The translations under genes and the position numbers were made by a program. Positions 52,099 through 64,000 of a stretch of DNA of 64,000 bases are shown piece after piece. Origin of the DNA: Phytoseiulus persimilis (taxonomy: Eukaryota; Arthropoda; Arachnida; Mesostigmata; Phytoseiidae). The notes under the pieces were generated by a model, which saw only the letters and a program-made list of their open reading frames with translations, was not told the DNA's origin and did not search any database. Numbering within the stretch: position 1 is the first letter of the stretch; every line of letters begins with the position of its first letter. The stretch spans positions 2,418,001 through 2,482,000 of the forward strand of contig CM075102.1 of assembly GCA_037576195.1 (NCBI GenBank), written 5' to 3'.

Positions 52099-55000
52099 GC
52101 TCAAGCGGGATTGCCGAGACTTCCGTGAATGGCGTAAAATTTGAACTGTGCGATCCCCGAATCGTTGATCGATGACGTTTCTGGCGTCGCTTGGCTCCGC
52201 CGGTTTCAACTTCACTGTGTAACTCTAATTCGCTGCAGTTCGAACCAAGCGGATTCCGCGATGACTTGCATGTAGGTCATGGTGAGCCTGCTCACAGACC
52301 ACGCTTGGCAGGACTTATTCGAATAGGTTTAGCTCACGAGCGGAATGGGGATACAGTGGATTATTGAGCCTCCATCCTACCGCCGAGCAAATCTCGAGCA
52401 CGACACCGCTTCCAACGTTTCGAAGGTATTCAGCTGCCTCGACGAGACCAGTCCACAAGTACTTCCAGGATGAAAACGCAATCCCCCCGAAAGTCACGAC
52501 GGCAGTCGGAGCCGATGTCCTCTGTATTCCGACACTCGTCAGAATCGCATTCGGAAACGAAATCCTAGCATACGCACGGAGGAGCGGGTCGATTGGAGAT
52601 CCTGCCATTTCGCCAGGGTTCAGTCCGCGTCGGACTCCTGCGACCATGAGGATCCCGTGAGACTCGCATCAGATTTCGGGCAGTAAAACAACGATCAGTC
52701 ACAGTGAGCGAGCCAAGGAAAAGAGATCGGTTGCTGCGAATGGAATAGCTCGGGTGAGGAAATAAACTTTTATTACTGCAGTGGCGTCCATTACTTGAAA
52801 TGAGGAAACAGGAATACGCGACGGGAGGGACGGAGCTAACGTCAGTTTTGCGCCGATCGGACACGGATGTCAAATCCGAGAACTCCATCTTCGAAAAACA
52901 GCGGCATTGGACGAGGAATACTCGACCACGCTGCTCATGGAACTCTGAAAGATTGAGGAGGATGACGGTCGTCAATCCCCGTCGGGACAAGTTCTCTCCG
53001 ATGGCGTTCAGCAGCGGAGCAGTTTGTGGAGTTGGTGAAGACGAAATGGATCTCATGACTGGCTTCCTTCTCTCGTCCCTGGCGAGAGACGTTCGCGGAC
53101 GTCACTGATCTCCATCTTCGAATGAATCAGCCTTTCTTTCGACCGATTCGAGCAACTCCCCGAGTGAACGGCGAATTGCCCCAATTGCTCCTGCACAAAA
53201 ATGGATCGCGCATTCGCTCGAGGCGTTCGCCAGCCTAGACCCAAGAAAAACAGAGCTCTCAGAATCATGCGAGGATTGCTATGCCGCGTGCCGCAAAAAA
53301 GTCAGTCATCAAGAAAACGAGTCCAGGACTTGAGCGGGACAAAGATTAGCCGCCGGCCACGCCCTCTGTGCGTCGCAGGTGAATGAGAACGAAGTCGCAG
53401 TGCAGAGAAGCTTTTATTGCCTGGTTTGCCTTTGTGGACAAGCCTTCGCTGGCGACCTTGGCTACGCGTCGAAGATGATTCTCGAGGCGGTCAGCTGACA
53501 ACGCTTCCCGCTTCTCGACGCAAGGGGAGCCAACCGCTGCTACTGGACCACTGTTTTCGATTTCCGTCTGAGCTTTGATGCTAATCCACTCAATCAAAAT
53601 AGTGAGAGCGATGGTGGGAACTACCTCGTGATCGAAATCAGAGTCTCTCGCTGAGCAAGAATCGGGAAACTCTAGCTCAGAGGCAGGCACCCGATCGTCA
53701 ACTCGTTGGCATGAAGTCTCCTGTTCCGAAAACAGCAGGCGGTTTCGGAGCCCAGCCGCTGATGTATCGACTTGGAAGTTTCGTAAATTTGTTGCTCGAG
53801 ATCAGATCATCCCTGTTAAAATCAGCCAACGTCCCGAGTATCTTGTGAGACTGCGCCGATCTACCAATATGTCGGTCGGGGTCGAGGGAACCGGAGTGAA
53901 CGGGGAATCAGTCGTTAACAGAAGTCTTTGGGTTTGATATTGATTATGATGGACTGGGAGACGCTTTTTTTCCGATGCGGCACGGACCATTCGACGCTCC
54001 TCAAGACAGGAATGGATGTTGAACCTTCCAGCGTTGCGGAGAGACCGGAAACGAATGAGTCTCATCTCGCTTCCAAGGTCGATCGACCGTGAGATGCTAC
54101 CACAAGTGTACACTCCCTGGATGATCGATGTGCGTGGGGTGGCGAGCAGTTTCGCGATTTCTCGAGATAGTTGTACCGAATTCCATTTTGTGGCTGAGCC
54201 GCGATGCGACACGCGGTGAGAACAGATAACGTGCAATTTCGCTCTGCACTCAAACGTTCCCGGGAACTGAACGGCACGAGAGACGATTTTCATGTGACAT
54301 CCAATGGGAAAGGGATCAGGTTTAGTTCTTTACGATTCGGAAATCTTCTGCATCAGAAGCTCCCTTGCCTTGGCGGCTCGATGGGATGGAATCAGGAAGC
54401 CGTGATTTTTCTTTCGTGGCGAACCGTGCCAATTTCCGTATTTGACTGTATTCATCCTGGCTCCATGTCGCCCATCGGAACTGCATGAGGTTGGAGTTTG
54501 ATCCCGGATAGAACCGAGCCCCCAGACCCTTCTCTCCCGATGAGATCCCCTTTTTGTCTCTGGGTATGCGTCTGAGATGATATGAGCTCACTTTACGACG
54601 CCCTGGGAGCCGCGACGCCCTGCCCGGTGCAGTCTGTCAGACGCTGTGCTGTGCATAGAAGCGTAGCTGGATCCGCTTAACCCTCAGAACTAGGAGGGGG
54701 GTTTTTCGGCCCTACGGGTTTTCGTTGCAATCGGTTTCGGCCCATCGGGTTTGAACCAGCGTGACTGACGAAGCAACCTGGGCCGGATGGTGAGGTAGGC
54801 TCCGCTCGCTCGGAACTTTTCCCTCTCGGAAGCGTGCCCTCGAGCTCGTATTCGTCGGAAAATGTGAGGAATCTAGTCTACCCTCAGATGGATATCAGCA
54901 ACTGATCTTTGAACAACAAGAGGATCTTCGCATGCTGAACAGCTAGAAATGGAGAAATTCGCGAAATGAATGATTCGACTCCGTTCCGCGGTGTTCGTCT

Positions 55001-55716
55001 CGTCCTCCGAGGGGTGTCTCGCAGCGGATTCGGATGCGGGATCTCCCACTTCTCCACGATCAATCCCGACGGAGACGATTACCGGCCAACCGTCCACGCA
55101 GAGCGCCGGAGTCGATGGCTCTCGGAGACGATCGCGGAGCGTCGTCTGAAACTTGGCGTCTTCCGCTTTGTGGGACTCGTTGATTAGATGCGCCCGGAAT
55201 TCGTGTCCGGGCTCTGAAGGGCTCGCAGGCGGTCCAGGCGTCCTGTTCGTTGCTATCGGGTGTCGAGTAGCACGGAGCTCTTTAAAAGAGGCGCTGGTTT
55301 CGCCGGAGAGACCCCACTGTCCAACTCCGCGAGTCGTGAAAGCACATGACCAAGTAATGACGGGTCATCTCTGCGAGTGACAGCTGAGAGCTCCAACAAT
55401 TTTCCCTACCGAAAGCCGAAAAATGAAAAGACGCTCGCCGTTGCTCGACGCACCTAAAGAATCCCACCACGACCCGTCAAAGTCACCAACAGAGCTTTGC
55501 GGTACAACCGCTGTCTTCGGCTGCAGCTGACGTCCATCGTACAGATCCATCATACACGGGGGCCATGATGCCAGTCATCCTTTCTGAGTGTATATGCAGG
55601 GACACGGCCATACACCGATTCCTCTCGATAGCCGTCAACGGTTTGTTTCCTGCACCCCAGAATGAGCGCGTTCTGCGACGTATGATTCGATGCCACCGAT
55701 CCATCCCTCCGCCACG
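52099..55716. other. Non-genic stretch
   Basis: Minus-strand AATAAA signals (TTTTATT near 52770 and 53411) hint at transcripts ending here, and minus frames at 52565-53056, 53346-53690 and 53802-54293 are open. None carries a recognised domain, so no gene is called. Confidence 0.25.
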
Positions 55717-56073
55717 AGCGGGCGTGTACGCGGGATTTTTCTTCGAGGGGGGGGATAATTCAAATGTTATTGAATATGGACAACGATGAATGAGTTGTTA
55801 GAACTCCACCATTCATTCGTCCGAGAGCCACTGCCCCTAATTCCAGCTGATTTTATGACTCTTTCCGAAACACTGGATCCAACCTTCTTAAATTCAACGC
55901 AAGAATGTCAAGCACTTCATAGGCGGTGAAAGCAATGTCCATGCGCATCAGCGTCAAGCCAATCATCGTCTCTTCGGTCATAGCTTCAGGTGTTATTCGA
56001 GATCATACCTCGTGGCAACTAGTCAAGGGGGGGGGGATATAGCCTCGCCAGCGTCATACTGCGTGCGCTACTG
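55717..56073 (+). mobile_element. MITE-like element, copy 2
   Basis: About 357 bp with a left end near GAGCGGGCGTGTACGCGGG, then ATTTTTCTTCGAGGGGGGGG, and a right end CTGCGTGCGCTACTG (56059-56073). The interior (55780-56000) is alignable with 50795-51020 of copy 1 (for example ACTCCACCATTCATT and GGATCCAACCTTCT). A G run of about 11 lies near each end. Non-coding. Confidence 0.5.
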
Positions 56074-58376
56074 GCTACGAGAGTCGTGATCTCAAGCCTC
56101 CGGATGCCCGCGACCGTGGCCGAGTCGCTCGGGACGATCTGGATCAGAATTCTCATCCTCCACCACGACGAACGCCAACTCCGACGACGATGTTGAGACC
56201 TGGATGCGAGAACTCCCGACGGTTTCGCACTCAACGCCGTCGGGGCTCAAGGCTCTGCTCGATCGGCGGAGGTGGGCGATTCCATACTAGCTGGATTGTA
56301 CCCGCTGCGATGTGACGAATTTGCGAGCTGCCGCGGCCGGTCTACTTCGCATTAGTTGTGAGCTTGTCGTTTCCCGCTGGCGCAAGCCACACCATCTGCC
56401 GCTAGCGGCTCTGACCAAGGTGCGACTCTGAAATCTCGACCGGGGCCGAATGGTCGAGACGCCGATCTTTCAACAATCCAGGAGGCTTAATCGGCTTGTG
56501 ACTCGGGATGAAAGCCTCGATCTCAAGGATCGGACCCTTGCTCCTGCAGTCCGGAGAGAAAATCAACTTCCGAACTTACGTTTATGCTCCGGGTCTACCG
56601 ACCCGAGGATTAGCGGTTGGTGCGCGCAACATGGGCTAGTTCATGGGAAGTTGAACCCCGTTTCGACGGACTCCGAGAAACCTTGGACAGGAGTTGTGTG
56701 AGACGGATGTCAGTGCGGAGAAGAGGTACAACGCTCATGAACATGTCGGAAGTGGAGGACATAAAATTGCGTGCCTCGTTTAAGAAAGATCTGTCGGAAC
56801 GTCTGCCGCCCGAGAAACCTCATCGGACTGTCGAGTCGGAGAGTTGGCTCAAGTTCCATCTTCCCCGAATGTCAGTCGCATCGAGCGTACCTTTCCATGA
56901 AGTTCTCGATCCATCGTTCCGAAGCTTCTTGCGGGATGACTTTAAGCGCCCGGTAGCGGACCAAACAATATTTCGGAGAACCCACCTCCATGAGCTGTAA
57001 AAGGCAACTTGAGATACGGTTCAGGATGGCGTCAGTGTAAACCGCATCACAGCGTCCATCGACGAGACCACAGATGCGAAATGCTTGGCAATCCGCGGTC
57101 AACCAATTCATAGCTTGCCTGAGCTCCGAGATACCCGTGGATCATGCTACGATGGCGCAGCCTGTCACCGATTCTCAGAGCTCGCTCTCACCAGAGGAAA
57201 TCAGAGATGACAGCCTTCTTCTCTTTGTGATCTACGCAGCACCATTCATGGGAGAAGCAGGTTGAAAGGGATTGAAAGTACTGTTCCCGACGACGATCGA
57301 CATCAAATGTCTCGGCCGTGGAGTTCATCGGGTTCGTGGAGAAATGAGCCTCTGATCCTATGACGTGGACTGCTGTGTCGCAGACCTGAAAAGGGGGTTC
57401 CTAGGAGCACCGTCAGGGGTCTGTATTATGCGTCCGGCTTGAGATTGCCTCCAGCGCCCATCAGAGCCCGACGGGCGCATGGAACTCGGCCTTATAGAAG
57501 AAATGGCGCTCGTGCTTGCAGAACTCAGCGACAACGAGGCTGCCGCTGCACGAGAATTCGGAATAAAGGTTGACTCTCGAGTCAGTTTTAAAATCTCTGA
57601 TCTAGCATTCATCGCCTTCAATTCAGCGCACCATGTTAATTGAAGAAGTTAGGAAGCGCATCGAGACCGCCGGACGACCGGAAGTAGCGTTGACCGAGAG
57701 CGAGCTGAAGAGAGTTATGGAACAAAGTTGAGGCCATGGATCTCTAGCACGGGTTAGCGCAGCTCCACGAGGGGCAGCACAAGTCCCGGGATCTCGAAAT
57801 TGAGATTACGCTCCTCGTGTCAGTCTCGACGTCGGTAGATCGCTTTCTCGCTACAAACTACAGCTGTGAGATCGCAGCTAGGCTCCAACTGCCGTCAACG
57901 TGAGACTTCACATATTTCGCGAACGAACCCGAGCTGATTGTGTCTGATTGAGTCGCGTTGAAGGTAAGAAGTGCAGTCGGCGACGCGAACGATATTACGT
58001 TCAATCCGACAAGAAGAGCTCTGATCGTTTGCGCAGCCAGCAGATCCACCGATCGTAGCGCCCTCTGGATGGAGCGAAATTCAGTGTTTGTCGCGAACGA
58101 GTACGACTACCTGGAAACTCAGCCGCCTAACTCTAAAAACTACTGAACAGAACAGGAAGCAATTAGTGAGCTATAGGCTTCCACAGACTCACGAGGGGAC
58201 GCAGGCAAAAGAGCCGAATGCCCATCTATAAGCAAAGCTGCAAACGAATTCATCGCCGGTCATATCGGCTAGTCCTCAATTGAATCCCGGGAAGCACAAA
58301 GCGAGATGAAGTACATCAAATGTAACATCACACGACATTGAAGTCATCGCTGAAGTTTGGTATTCTGAGAATTCGA
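56074..58376. other. Non-genic stretch with short protein-like frames
   Basis: Plus frames at 56741-57000 (LSERLPPEKPHRTVESES) and 57450-57640 (LIEEMALVLAELSDNEAAAA) look protein-like in composition but end quickly, have no recognised family and no closed splice model. They may be retroelement debris (inference). Confidence 0.25.
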
Positions 58377-59183
58377 TCAGAATCGCAATCTGAGAACGGC
58401 CGGCCGATTGTTGAGCTCTGGTATTCGCATGAGCCCTATGGAAACCAGTGAAATGTGATCGAAAATCGCCCTACTTGACGGACGGTGGAGACATTTTTGC
58501 CGCAACTTGCAGGGCGCGGGGTCGGTACCATGTTCCAGCTCATCCTGTTCGGCTTTCAACCCCAACTGCACTCGGTTGCGAAGATTTGTGGGTATATAGT
58601 TTCTCCTCCTCAGAGTTGAAGGCCATATCCATGTTTGCTGACACTGGCCAAGATTACTGATTGCGACGGACGATGCGAAATTTTCTGCGAGCGTTTGCCG
58701 GGCATGCGGTCGGTGCCAGATGTTCGCCCATCCTGTTCGGCTTCCAACCTCACCGGGACTTGAATGCGGAAGTTTGGGCAGCATTGGCTTTCCATCATCA
58801 AGCAGCATGCGCTCCGACATGGAAGGAGATATATCTTTCCACCCCTTGAGTTTGAGTCCATCAAACCATGTCGCCATGAATCCTGTCACTAGTTGAGGGA
58901 ACTTATTCCGACGGAGGGTCGAGAATTTTCCACGAGCGCGGACGAACCTCTCAAACTTGGTTTTGACGGTCGGATATGAGTCCGGGGGCTCAAAATAGTC
59001 GGACATCGGTCTCGAATATTTTTGTCCACCCGGAACATCATTTTTTGGCCACTGTGCGACGGTGAGGTCGGGGACGAACGATAAACTAAAAGGGGAACTT
59101 GAATGCCCCGAGGCTGCTCTGACTTGTTTCGTGAGATTTTTATCTCCTTCTCCTCGACACAGCTTGTCAGCTCCAAGATTCAC
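58377..59183 (-). other. 268-codon open frame containing a diverged tandem duplication
   Basis: The minus frame is open for 268 codons. The DNA below it holds two diverged units of about 190 bp (near 58470-58640 and 58660-58840), each with GTCGGTNCCA and CATCCTGTTCGGCTT. In one frame they read alike (KAEQDELEHGTDPAP against EAEQDGRTSGTDRMP, then LHRPSS / SHRPSQ). The two similar readings fall in different frames, so the long frame is partly fortuitous. Family unknown; likely a decayed repeat-containing coding sequence. Confidence 0.35.
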
Positions 59184-59483
59184 ATCCCTTCACGGAAGCC
59201 CGGAAGAATCAGACCAGTTTCATAGTTGATAAATGAAATAATCGTGAGGTTGCCTCAGAGTCGAAACAGAGCGAGTTGCGTCAAAATCAAGAGAGGGAGA
59301 GAGAGAGTTGCAGAGCAGAGATTCCGCTGCGCAAGCGGTTGATTCGAGAGTGTCCGACTCCTCGTGTGCAATTATTGCGCTCGCCCGCCACAAGATACCC
59401 TCTTCGATTCATTCTCCCTCCCGCATACTCCGGTGACGATTTCGCCTTGAAATGATCTTACTTTCCTCTCGTTCCCACCATAT

Positions 59484-60110
59484 GGTCAGATCGACCCTGG
59501 AATCACCTCCATGGAGCTCGAAAGATGTGGTCAGATGGATCTTGGAATCACCTCCATACACCCTGATAGGTTTGCTCAAATTGATTCCGGGATCACCTCC
59601 AGAGATCTCGGAAAGTGTGGTCAGATCTACCCTGAAATCATCTCCATGGAGCTCGAAAGATGTGGTCAGATCGATCTTGAAATCACCTTTATACACCCGG
59701 TTGGCTCAAATCGACTCCGAGATCAGCTCCCCCTTACCTCGAAGAATGTGGTCAGATCGAGCCCGGAATCACCTTCACGGACCCACCGAAATATGGTCAG
59801 CTCGACCCCCGGATCATCTCCACGTACCTCAAAAAATGTGGTCAGATCGACCTTGAAATCATCTCCATACACCCTGATAGGTCTACTTAGCTCGATACCG
59901 GCATCATCTTCATGGACCTTGGGAAGAGTGGTTGGATCAACCCCGAAGCATCCCTGTAGACTTCAAAATGTTTGGTCAGATCGACTCAAACGATATCACA
60001 TCGATTCAATCCCAGGAATGTGGTGAGATCCAACTCGGAATCACCTTCATGGGCCACGAAAAGTATGGTCGGAACGAGGTGAAATCATCCCCGAAGTACG
60101 GTCAAAACGG
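59484..60110. repeat. 45-bp minisatellite, about 14 units
   Basis: Units of 45 bp begin GGTCAGATCGA and continue with a TTGGAATCACCTCCAT-like middle, starting at 59484, 59529, 59574, 59619, 59664 and so on to about 60110. The first five keep exact 45-bp spacing; later ones drift. As 45 is a multiple of three, the minus strand of the first units reads as a 15-residue repeat (GDFKIDLTTSFELHG). Stops enter both strands later, so coding is not established. Confidence 0.8.
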
Positions 60111-63100
60111 GGAAGAAATATCAGATCGAGGCAAAATCATCTTCGAATCCACGCCTTGAGTCGAATCTAGGCTCGAATCCGGATTTGGTTCCGAGTCCAG
60201 GTTGGACTCGGATTCGTAAATCCTAGACTGGACGGAATCAGCTTCGCGTTGTTCGATCCATATCATGCTGATCTCTGGCTCAGGCACGCGACGAAGAATC
60301 ACCAACATTCTGCTCGGGAGACTTCACATAGGGAGGACAAAATGCGTCTCAGATGCGGAACATACAGGGAAGCCGTGAGAGACTTGAAATTCGGATGTTA
60401 TTACTAGGCATAGGGATTTCAGGCAAAATGCCATAAATGCCTGAAAGTTCCCATATCCCTGTACTTGGCGTTTTCCGACATTTCGACTGGCATTTTGCCT
60501 ATAACACCGATTCCATGCACCGGCACATACATCAATAAAGCCCAAAAATGCGGAGTTCATATCCATGGAAAAGAACATTGAAAGGATCGGGCTCACTTCG
60601 GCTCCGTTCAAACTGGCGCATCCTCAATCCTCCCGCGCATGTCCGCGACCTCGACTCCAAAAGCGCCCTTTGTAGTACGTTTCCAGAGATGGTTCATGTG
60701 ACTTGTCTTGCCCATGGACCGCGGCATATTCGTTAAGAGATCCGCGTTTGGTGTCCGGAAGTTGATAGTCCCATAGCTAACGTGAAGCAAATTTCCGTCA
60801 AAACTACTTCACACGTTCGGGCATTTCTCGAGTCTGCGCCAGGTTCGACGTTGCCTCTCAGAAAACCCAAGCGTTACTCATGGAATAATCTCTGAGATTC
60901 CAGTTGGTATCCATGATCAAAAACTCCTCGACGTTAACACACTCCATAGAACGACTACAATGCACTCAGCAGTCAGTGACAACAACCATCGACATCTTCG
61001 AAGACTCTCACGTTGCGCTGCACCACTAGGGGATTTGATCAAGGAAAATTCAGGCTGTAGCGTCATTCGATTCGTCAGATCAATTGGGCGCTCCTAGGGA
61101 ACGATATGGGCGCCGAGCTCCAAGATTTTCCGCTAGACGATCTCGCGTCGTTCAAGTCCGCCCCTCCAATTACCGTGGATGTAAAGCGGTCGCTTTCTCG
61201 CGATGAGTCTCTGCTGTCAGGCGGCCCGTATCAGCTGACTCCGGAAAAGGCGGAGCTTCACATAGTTCCATCTTGCAATGAAGAACTGTAGGGATGGCGA
61301 CGCTCAAGTTCGGTCCTCCATCAACATCATGTTATAAGAACTCCTCTTAATCTACCCCGCCCTCTCCAAGATGTTCGCCATCTTTTCCCGCGATTCAAGG
61401 TGCCTATTCCATTGTTTTTGTGTGGCTTCTTCCAAGATTGTCAATGCCTTTTCGCCTGCCTTTTTCCGAGTTTCCGAGGGCCTGGAACCCCCAGCTCTGG
61501 TTATCACGCATGAGGGTTCCCTCATGAGGACAGATCTCCGAGAGGGAATGAAGGACCACTCACTCGTGCGAGTTCCAGAAACGAATCCTACACATATGGA
61601 GGTGGAAACCATGTACAACAACCCGTCCATAAGCAATATGAGATAGCTGTGAGCTGAACCAGGATCATGGGGCTCTGGCAGGGATCGAAGGAAGAGTCCC
61701 CAATATTCCATTGTCCGTTACAGTGAAGTCCGCTATGAAGGGGTCCTCTCGTGGTTCCAAACAACGATTCTCGACAGTTCTCAGGTTCCCGAGAGCCTCC
61801 ATCCCTCCAGTTGGTTGATTCGGAATGGAAAAGTCTCCCGAGATCCTCAGCTATCCCGTCCAAAGGAAGCAATATGATCACATCAAGGACCAAGGAGAAG
61901 ACTCCGCCTTTTTTCGCAAGGCTTTCTCCTCAAGGAAAGTATCCAAATAGAATGCCCATGCTCTGCCGTCGTTTTATTCGTGAAAGAGCTCTCCTCGTAA
62001 CCTTGATTCCGGACCTTGGATGTGTCAACGGTAGCTCGCACAAAAATTTCCTCAGAGGAACGAGGTGCAAAAACCTATTTCAGAGGAAGTTGTGAGGAAA
62101 GTTTGAGTCACAATGTTGGATGTAGTACACTGTGCGTATATGTCTTCTTGGTGGACTCAAGGCCTTCATGACACAGTTTCCCCCAGAGTAATATGCGTGC
62201 CGCTCGCTGAAGTTATGCTCTGCTGCAGCGCCAGACAGACCACTCGCCCAGATGCCGAGATCGCAGTAATTACCGGGCATCTGTGTAGCATAATGCTGGA
62301 ATTCCTCACTTCCAAAGACGAATAATTAATAAGTATCATACTTCGGCCTTTTTTCGCCGACTGATCCGCTCCGATCGGACGACCTCTCATCTCAGAATAG
62401 TTTTGCGTCGTCGAGAATCGCCGAAATCGTTCACAAGCTCTACTCATCTCGAGAGAGCGCAAAAACCCCAGAAAAGGACTCCTGGTGACGATCGGTGATC
62501 CCGCATCCCGAAACAGCTTCCGAGCGAAATACCGGAGGACGGAGAAGGTAATTTCACTCTAACATCTTCTGACTCCGACGAGAGTCCCATTTGGCTCCTG
62601 GTGGCGTTCCCGACGGTTTTCCATTTCGAAAAATACGGTGTTTGCTCCGATGTCGCGAAACGTTTGCGTCCGATCTGGGCGAGAATTTCGAGGCACAGCT
62701 CCAGCAAAGGCTCGTCGACAGGGATTACGTCATACGGTGCAGACATTGGTGATCATGAAACGCATCCCGCCCGTGGACCTGATATATTGGACGTATGTTT
62801 ACTCTCGACCGTCGTTATCTCAAAATCTTGGACGTCTGATCGATTGGGCTTAATTCGGAGTTCCCACGACGCAACGGCGACGCTGACTCAGAACAGGGCC
62901 AGTCGGAGTTTTGGAAAGGGTCTGGCCGGATAAGGTAGGGACAGGTGCCCCACCGTAACTGATTTTCCTGAAAACAACAGGATCGTGCTCCATATCTGAA
63001 AGAACGTATTGCTGAAGTTCACGGACTTTCCCGTTACCTAGATCCAAATCTATTAACATTACTTGAGAATAGTTCATCTAAATCTGGATGGTCGAGAGCA

Positions 63101-63230
63101 AACTCAAAATCGTTATAGCTCGAGAACCGCTGCGCGTGCAGCGTCAAACGACAGCTTTTTATAAGCTCTCTTCGGGGGCTATCTTTTCATATAACCGGTG
63201 ATCAGATCGCAGGATTTTGAGCGCATTGAA
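60111..63230. other. Non-genic stretch
   Basis: A hairpin lies at 60406-60455 (TTTCAGGCA...TGCCTGAAA). A minus frame ending near 61358 has a helical, protein-like tail (KALTILEEATQKQWNRHLES) that could be a terminal exon, but no other exon or family was found. Other frames are short. Confidence 0.25.
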
Positions 63231-64000
63231 AATTGGGAGTTTCTCAATTTAGATGGTTTATACCCTTCCCGTGGCCGGCCAGGAATCGGCGGCAACCAGA
63301 ACGTAGCCCCGAGAGCCCTCTTCCCACTCTAGAAGTTTGATCAAAATCGAAGCTTAGCCTTCGGAGTTATCGCTCCGAGTAGGTAACCGACCAGACCTCT
63401 CTTTGACTTTAGAATCCGGAAAGTCGACCCGAATGCGCTTAAAACGTTCGAAAGACTGCAGGAATTGCTGGACACATCCTGGAAGTTTTTCTCTCCTTCA
63501 TTCTCTCTCCTGAGGGATACTCAACCCTCGAGATCGTTTTTTTTCCGATTTTTACTCGGGATCGGCAAACGATGCGACGATCGTTAGGGCTGTCGTGAAG
63601 AATCGCGCTCTCTTGTCCCACCTGAGACCGAACGTACTGCTTCAACAATCCACCGGATCTTCGTCACCGAGCGGGAGGCGTTGGCTTCGTTGTGCGGCAG
63701 CTGCTTCCTTTCCCCTTTGATGGCTGGCATCAAAACTTGGAGTCCAAGACTTTGCATGAAGTCCACGGTCGACGACCTTCCGAACGTTTTAAGCGCGTTT
63801 GGGCCGAATTTCCGGACTCTAAAGTCAAAGAGGGGTCTGATCGGTCACCTACTCGGAGCGATAACTCCGAAGGCTAAGCTTCGATTTGGATGAAACTTCT
63901 ATAGTAGGAAGAGGGCACTCGGGGCTACAATCTGGTTTCCGCCAATTATTGGCCGGCCACGAGAAGGGTATAAATCATCTAATATGAGAAACTTCCGATT
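63231..64000. repeat. Large inverted repeat, 220-bp arms, running off the right end
   Basis: Left arm 63231-63450 and right arm 63781-64000 pair in inverted orientation without any gap. By manual alignment about 195 of 220 positions agree. The 330-bp centre holds a transposase remnant (see next entry). Because the right arm reaches the last base, the repeat probably continues outside. The left arm also reads as peptide (IRKVDPNALKTFERLQELL), and the right arm reads a related one, so the arms are duplicated coding sequence rather than classical transposon ends. Confidence 0.75.
63600..63860 (-). pseudogene. Remnant of a DDE_Tnp_4-type transposase
   Basis: The minus strand reads FGPNALKTFGRSS, then, after a frame slip at a VVDRG-like motif, LMPAIKGERKQLP and HNEANASRSVTKIRWIVEAV. 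The block MPA-x-KG-x-(K)QL followed by EAN-x-SR-x-VTK-x-RW-x-VE-x-V is typical of the C-terminal half of DDE_Tnp_4 transposases of the IS4/ISL2EU kind in animals. Only this fragment is seen, with a frameshift and no complete catalytic triad, so it is inactive. Confidence 0.55.

Noticed and set aside
61358..61500. Helical C-terminal exon on the minus strand
   Set aside because: Peptide looks real but no second exon, splice partner or family could be found; mentioned only within the stretch description.

Overview
The window is animal nuclear DNA, most likely from an arthropod (a mite or tick would fit, but this is inference). The evidence is spliced genes with GT-AG introns and AATAAA signals, a Golgi alpha-mannosidase II and a calmodulin of animal type, Tc3-like transposons, and long non-coding tracts of roughly even base composition. 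No CRISPR arrays, operons, rRNA or tRNA genes were seen.

Layout. 1-1449 (+) holds the 3' part of a ZMYM/QRICH1-like gene (DUF3504 domain), followed by a possible 43-residue membrane micropeptide at 1681-1812. 2221-7130 is the most striking unit: a DNA element between two (TA)n tracts. Both ends carry copies of a 13-bp motif, ATGATAACCGCAC, including a 13-3-13 palindrome at the right end and a 13-4-13 one at the left. It encodes a zinc-finger tyrosine recombinase related to Cryptons. A complete Tc3-like mariner (5252-6836, intact DD34E transposase, TA duplication, paired inner and outer terminal repeats) sits inside it in the opposite orientation. 10277-11323 is a non-autonomous element with CAGTGGCGTATCTAG-type termini. 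13402-17422 (-) is a complete two-exon Golgi alpha-mannosidase II of 1095 residues whose membrane anchor lies on a separate small exon. 20782-22150 is a cluster of inverted and tandem coding-like repeats. 25885-26983 (+) is a five-exon gene for a 135-residue coiled-coil protein that I do not recognise. 28890-29078 is a short poly-A retroposon with a 15-bp target duplication.

32218-39497 (-) is a complete five-exon calmodulin gene. Its first coding exon carries only the ATG, its probable 3' UTR is rich in trinucleotide repeats, and its promoter side is CpG- and tetranucleotide-rich. From 40 kb to the end I find no gene I can name, mainly decayed mobile DNA: a broken Tc3-like transposase (45.4-45.9 kb), two related MITE-like elements (50.69-52.10 and 55.72-56.07 kb), a diverged tandem duplication (58.4-58.9 kb), a 45-bp minisatellite (59.48-60.11 kb), and an inverted repeat with 220-bp arms around a DDE-transposase remnant that runs off the right end (63.23-64.0 kb).

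The ordinary genes (mannosidase, calmodulin, coiled-coil protein) are unrelated housekeeping-type genes. The connecting theme is mobile DNA. The left 7 kb places a host gene with a Crypton-derived domain beside an apparently mobile Crypton-like recombinase, which has in turn been invaded by a Tc3-like element.
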